Shown here in pieces: positions 52,407 to 55,432 of a stretch of DNA of 55,432 nucleotides. The DNA comes from Chara braunii (lineage: Eukaryota; Streptophyta; Charophyceae; Charales; Characeae): positions 1,597,824 through 1,653,255 of the forward strand of contig BFEA01000376.1 in NCBI GenBank assembly GCA_003427395.1, in the 5' to 3' direction. The stretch's first letter is position 1, and each line of letters starts with the position of its first letter. Under the pieces are notes generated by a model. The model searched no databases. It had not been told where the DNA came from and saw only the letters and a program-made list of their open reading frames with translations. The position numbers and the translations under genes were made by a program.

Positions 52407-55400
52407 TCACACTCCCGATGAGGTAGTCTCCTGCCCGCTCCCTTCTCCGGAAACGCTTTGTGTTTGAGCGCCAATGCCGTTTTCTAGGGCGGGAGTTGCA
52501 TTTTTTCTTACTTTCAGAGGAATCACAAGACCGGTGGTAAACGTTTTGGAGGACTCGCAGACATTCGTCTTCGTTTGTCTAATCCAAGAAAACACAATGG
52601 TTGTGACATGTCGATACTCTTTCTCGTGCCCTGGAACTTTTTTCCACTTTTTTTCCCAAGCGTCGACATACAATTCTCTTAGTGTGCTCGCTTTTCCGAT
52701 TGGAACCCAGTACTCCACTTTGAATTGGTTGTAAGTTGGCGAATCTTCGTTCTTGTCAACTTCACTGCGAACCTGGGCAACCCAAAAAGGCACTCCTTGA
52801 TGCATGTCCTCGTCTGATGGTTGCATAATGACAAAACTGTCGACATGCACATCTTCGAAAGAATCAAAGCTGGCCTTAGGCTTGTCCCTCTGAAGACCCA
52901 CGAATAGAGGTTCTCTCCATAATTCGGATGCATCCGAATCAGAGCAAGAACTCCTGTCTTTAACGACATGGGTGGCCTTTGGCCAGAAATCGGTGATGGG
53001 TGCCGAAGGCACACCATTGTCAATAATATCCCCCGCGTGTTTGACGTGATCTTTCCAAAACCGAAAAACCCTATNTATTCTAGTCACCTCTTCGTCTCGG
53101 AAAGTCATCCAAGTTTTTTTTTTTTTTTTTTCATAGACTTCCAAAAACCTCTTTACACGCTCCAAACCGTTTTTGTAATCGTCGAGGAACGCCGGTTGGA
53201 CCGGCAGAGGATCGAAAGGTTGCTGCGGACCAGCATAACCACCATTGTCTGTTTGTTTGAACAAGTAAAGCGGACCATCCTCGGGCAACCACTTAGCGTC
53301 TGTGCAGTACTCTTTATAGGACATGGCGGGATTATCACCTATCATGTAGAATTTTAGCAAATGAGGCTTCGAAATCCCTGTCATGCGCTTTGAAACATGC
53401 GGGCAAATAAGACCTCTCCAGTCTGCTATCCTATCAAGAAAAATACACCGTGGAGAAGTCTTATGAGACCACTCTAGCAAAAGGAACAACTCATCCATTG
53501 TGTAGGCATCATTATCTTTGAGTTTCTTGGAGAAAACATTAAAAGTGGCATCGACGTCTGTGTGCGTGTGTCCAAAGATCATAAAACCAATTTATATTTC
53601 CTTGAAAATCCCGAACTTCACAAGAAGTGNTGCCAATGCGCAGATGAATCTATTGTTGTTTTCTTTGAAGCAGTTGTCAGCTTGAATACGAAGGAACGGC
53701 GGTAGAGGTTTCCCACTGGATTGGATCTCCGTAAGAGTCCGCATCAAACACGTCGCCGTACTGCTGGGGCCGTGTGTGTAGTAAGNAAAATATGTGTAAA
53801 CATATATAGACGGATCCCGGCCATGGACCAGAACGGTCGTGAGACCAGTCTTCATCATCCTCTCGTGGTGCAAGTCCTTCGAGTAGTTAGTCTATCCTAT
53901 ATGCGGTATGACAGTTTTCTTTTGATCCATGCCGTCGATAATAATGCACAGACACTCGGCCTGCCGCAAGATGGAATCCATTTTGCAGCGGCTATAGTCA
54001 AGCATGTGGTTGACTTGCAACTCTTGATGTTTCCGCATCCTATCTTTGGATTTCTTACGGTCCCTCTCGTACTTCAACTTAGCGATGCACTGCTTGTAGA
54101 ATATACATTTTGCGCACTTCGTGAATGTGTTGGACATAGTTAAACTCACGTGCCAGAAGTGCTTACTCCACATAGCGTAGAAAGTCGACTTCGACACAAC
54201 TTTCGAGTGGCACATCAAAAGATCAGAGCGCAATGATTCATAAATAGCTCGTTTTGTGAATGTCGTAGGAATCCTACGACGAGGACGACAAACTCCGTCT
54301 TTCCAGACCATGTCATTCGGCATACTATCGTCGTGGTCGTCGATGAATCGTTTCAACAGTGCAAGCATCGTGACGACTTTTTTGGATGGTTTAGACAACC
54401 CCGAGTGCCCATGCTCCCTAACGACAACACCGTTATCGTACATCCTTTTCTAGACATAGAAGGTGTTACGAGAAATGTCGAGAATGTTACAGTATGCCTG
54501 CACGCACATCTTCCGTTTGCAAGCTACAGGCCTGACCCGCTCAGCACCACCTTCCATAACCGTGAAGTCATGTATGCTTTGCAACCACCACTTCGTCCTT
54601 TCCGTGAAACTTTTGGAGTAGAATGCCTCCTGCACCGGCCTGATATCTTCAGCTGTCAGTTCAGCGCAACACTTCCGCCTACAACAGAGCATCCCTCGCA
54701 CTGCCTGAAGTGACTGCATCCTGAGTTTGCCCATAGCTCGTCGATGCTGTGACTTTTTGGCCGGTTCTCTATTTGCCATAGAATAGGGTCTTCTTTCANC
54801 GGGCATAGGCNCCGGCAAAATGTACCGTAAGTGGCGGTCCTCTTCGGAGAGACAGCGTGAGCTCTGACTATCTCGTGAATAACAGTACTCAGTGATTTCA
54901 TATGTGGACGGTCCTTGACTCTCCTGGCACTGCGGAGGGGTAGACGAGGAAACCATATCACCCCCATCGACAACTCCTAAGGATGAACCAGCAGTAGTGC
55001 AGTTGTTCGCACTATACACATACTCCGTCCCACTATAACTACAGTCACCGAGATTCCCCTTGGGTATGAAGCTCGACATCCCATCGTCGGTCATTTCAGA
55101 ACATGCTGAAGAGACTCGGGATGTACAATCGACANTAAAAAACGGGCCCCCACTTCCAGTGTTTATGTGGTCTTCGAGCACGTCACAACAAATGTACGAA
55201 TGCNCGGTGGAGGTGGACAACTGTGTTCTCTTCCGTCGATGCTGAGTGTTTGAGTCAGGTGACCGTTTTCCAGAGGAATCACATGGCTCGAGTCGAGAAG
55301 AAGTACTATCAGCACTGCTCGGAACTCCAACGCCCATAACCAATCTCTTCCCAACGAATCCCTGCCGAAAACGTAACGGAAGGCAAGCTGGCATGGGAGG

Positions 55401-55432
55401 GAAGTCTTGATCGACCGTCGTCGTATCACACC
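52407..55432 (-). pseudogene. DUF7869-type (RNase H-fold, transposase-like) protein with three in-frame stops
   Basis: One minus frame runs from the window edge to 52407 with only TAG (54452), TAG (53894) and TAA (53594) inside and no frameshift; a few codons contain N. Order: a Ser/Thr-rich N terminus, a Cys/Arg-rich segment (CCRRKCCAELTAED, CKRKMCVQAYCNILDISRNT), a winged-helix-like KRAIYESLRSDLLMCHSKVV and STFYAMWSKHFWHV region, a CAKCIFYKQC cluster, then the signature IIIDGMDQKKTVIPH (about 53920-53942), QADNCFKENNNRF (about 53648-53686) and FGHTHTDVDATF (about 53545-53580). Those three Asp-containing blocks are the conserved core of DUF7869, whose fold is related to RNase H-type nucleases. 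A C-terminal domain of about 300 residues follows. It is probably the relic of a DNA transposon; the 5' end lies outside. Confidence 0.8.

Noticed and set aside
52407-55432. Alternative genetic code (TAG/TAA as Gln)
   Set aside because: Ordinary CAG and CAA codons are frequent in the same frames, TGA stops also occur in related pseudogenes, and other ORFs end normally at TAA or TGA; mutation is simpler.

Overview
This window is eukaryotic nuclear DNA made almost entirely of decayed and nested mobile elements, with long AT-rich and satellite stretches, microsatellites and two assembly gaps. The green lineage is the best guess: two U6 snRNA-derived sequences have the plant-type form, the LINEs have an APE endonuclease, reverse transcriptase (RT) and zf-RVT layout common in plants, and there is a Mutator-type element with a 9-bp target duplication. 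A streptophyte alga or early land plant would fit, but the species is inference. I see no intact, recognisable host housekeeping gene.

Layout. 0-7 kb: satellite-like repeat families (130-160-bp units, roughly 190-bp units, palindromic CCGAACATGTTCGG modules) and a fold-back element with a perfect 29-bp inverted repeat. 8.6-15.9 kb: a long decayed LINE on + split by a 352-bp palindrome. 16.7-18.35 kb: a Mutator-like element with a perfect 9-bp target duplication. 21.3-25.8 kb: a tRNA-like sequence, a TA-flanked MITE, and a LINE RT that took two later insertions, each bounded by its own target duplication. 27.0-29.6 kb: a dense run of unrelated short hairpins, a three-way junction, a U6 fragment, a tRNA-like unit and three tandem type III hammerhead ribozymes on the minus strand. 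29.6-32.7 kb: promoter-like motifs, a 54-bp minisatellite and two uncharacterised ORFs. 34.2-38.2 kb: a second LINE. 38.6-45.1 kb, minus strand: parts of a Penelope-like retroelement, namely a 510-bp direct repeat at each end, a long frame encoding a zinc knuckle, coiled coil and GIY-YIG nuclease, a broken RT, and a hammerhead-like motif at the 3' end. 45.5-49.3 kb: LINE remnants on minus and a retrotransposed U6 pseudogene with a 16-bp target duplication. 50-55.4 kb: uncharacterised duplicated ORFs and a large DUF7869-type (RNase H-fold, transposase-like) frame on minus that runs off the window.

The most noteworthy points are the hairpin/ribozyme segment at 27-29.6 kb, the single-frame zinc-knuckle/GIY-YIG fusion upstream of the Penelope-like RT, and a covarying stem-loop shared by the 3' ends of several LINE copies. 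Several long frames (41883-44327 and 52407-55432) carry in-frame stops, mostly TAG, but no frameshifts. All alignments were made by eye; no search or folding program was run.
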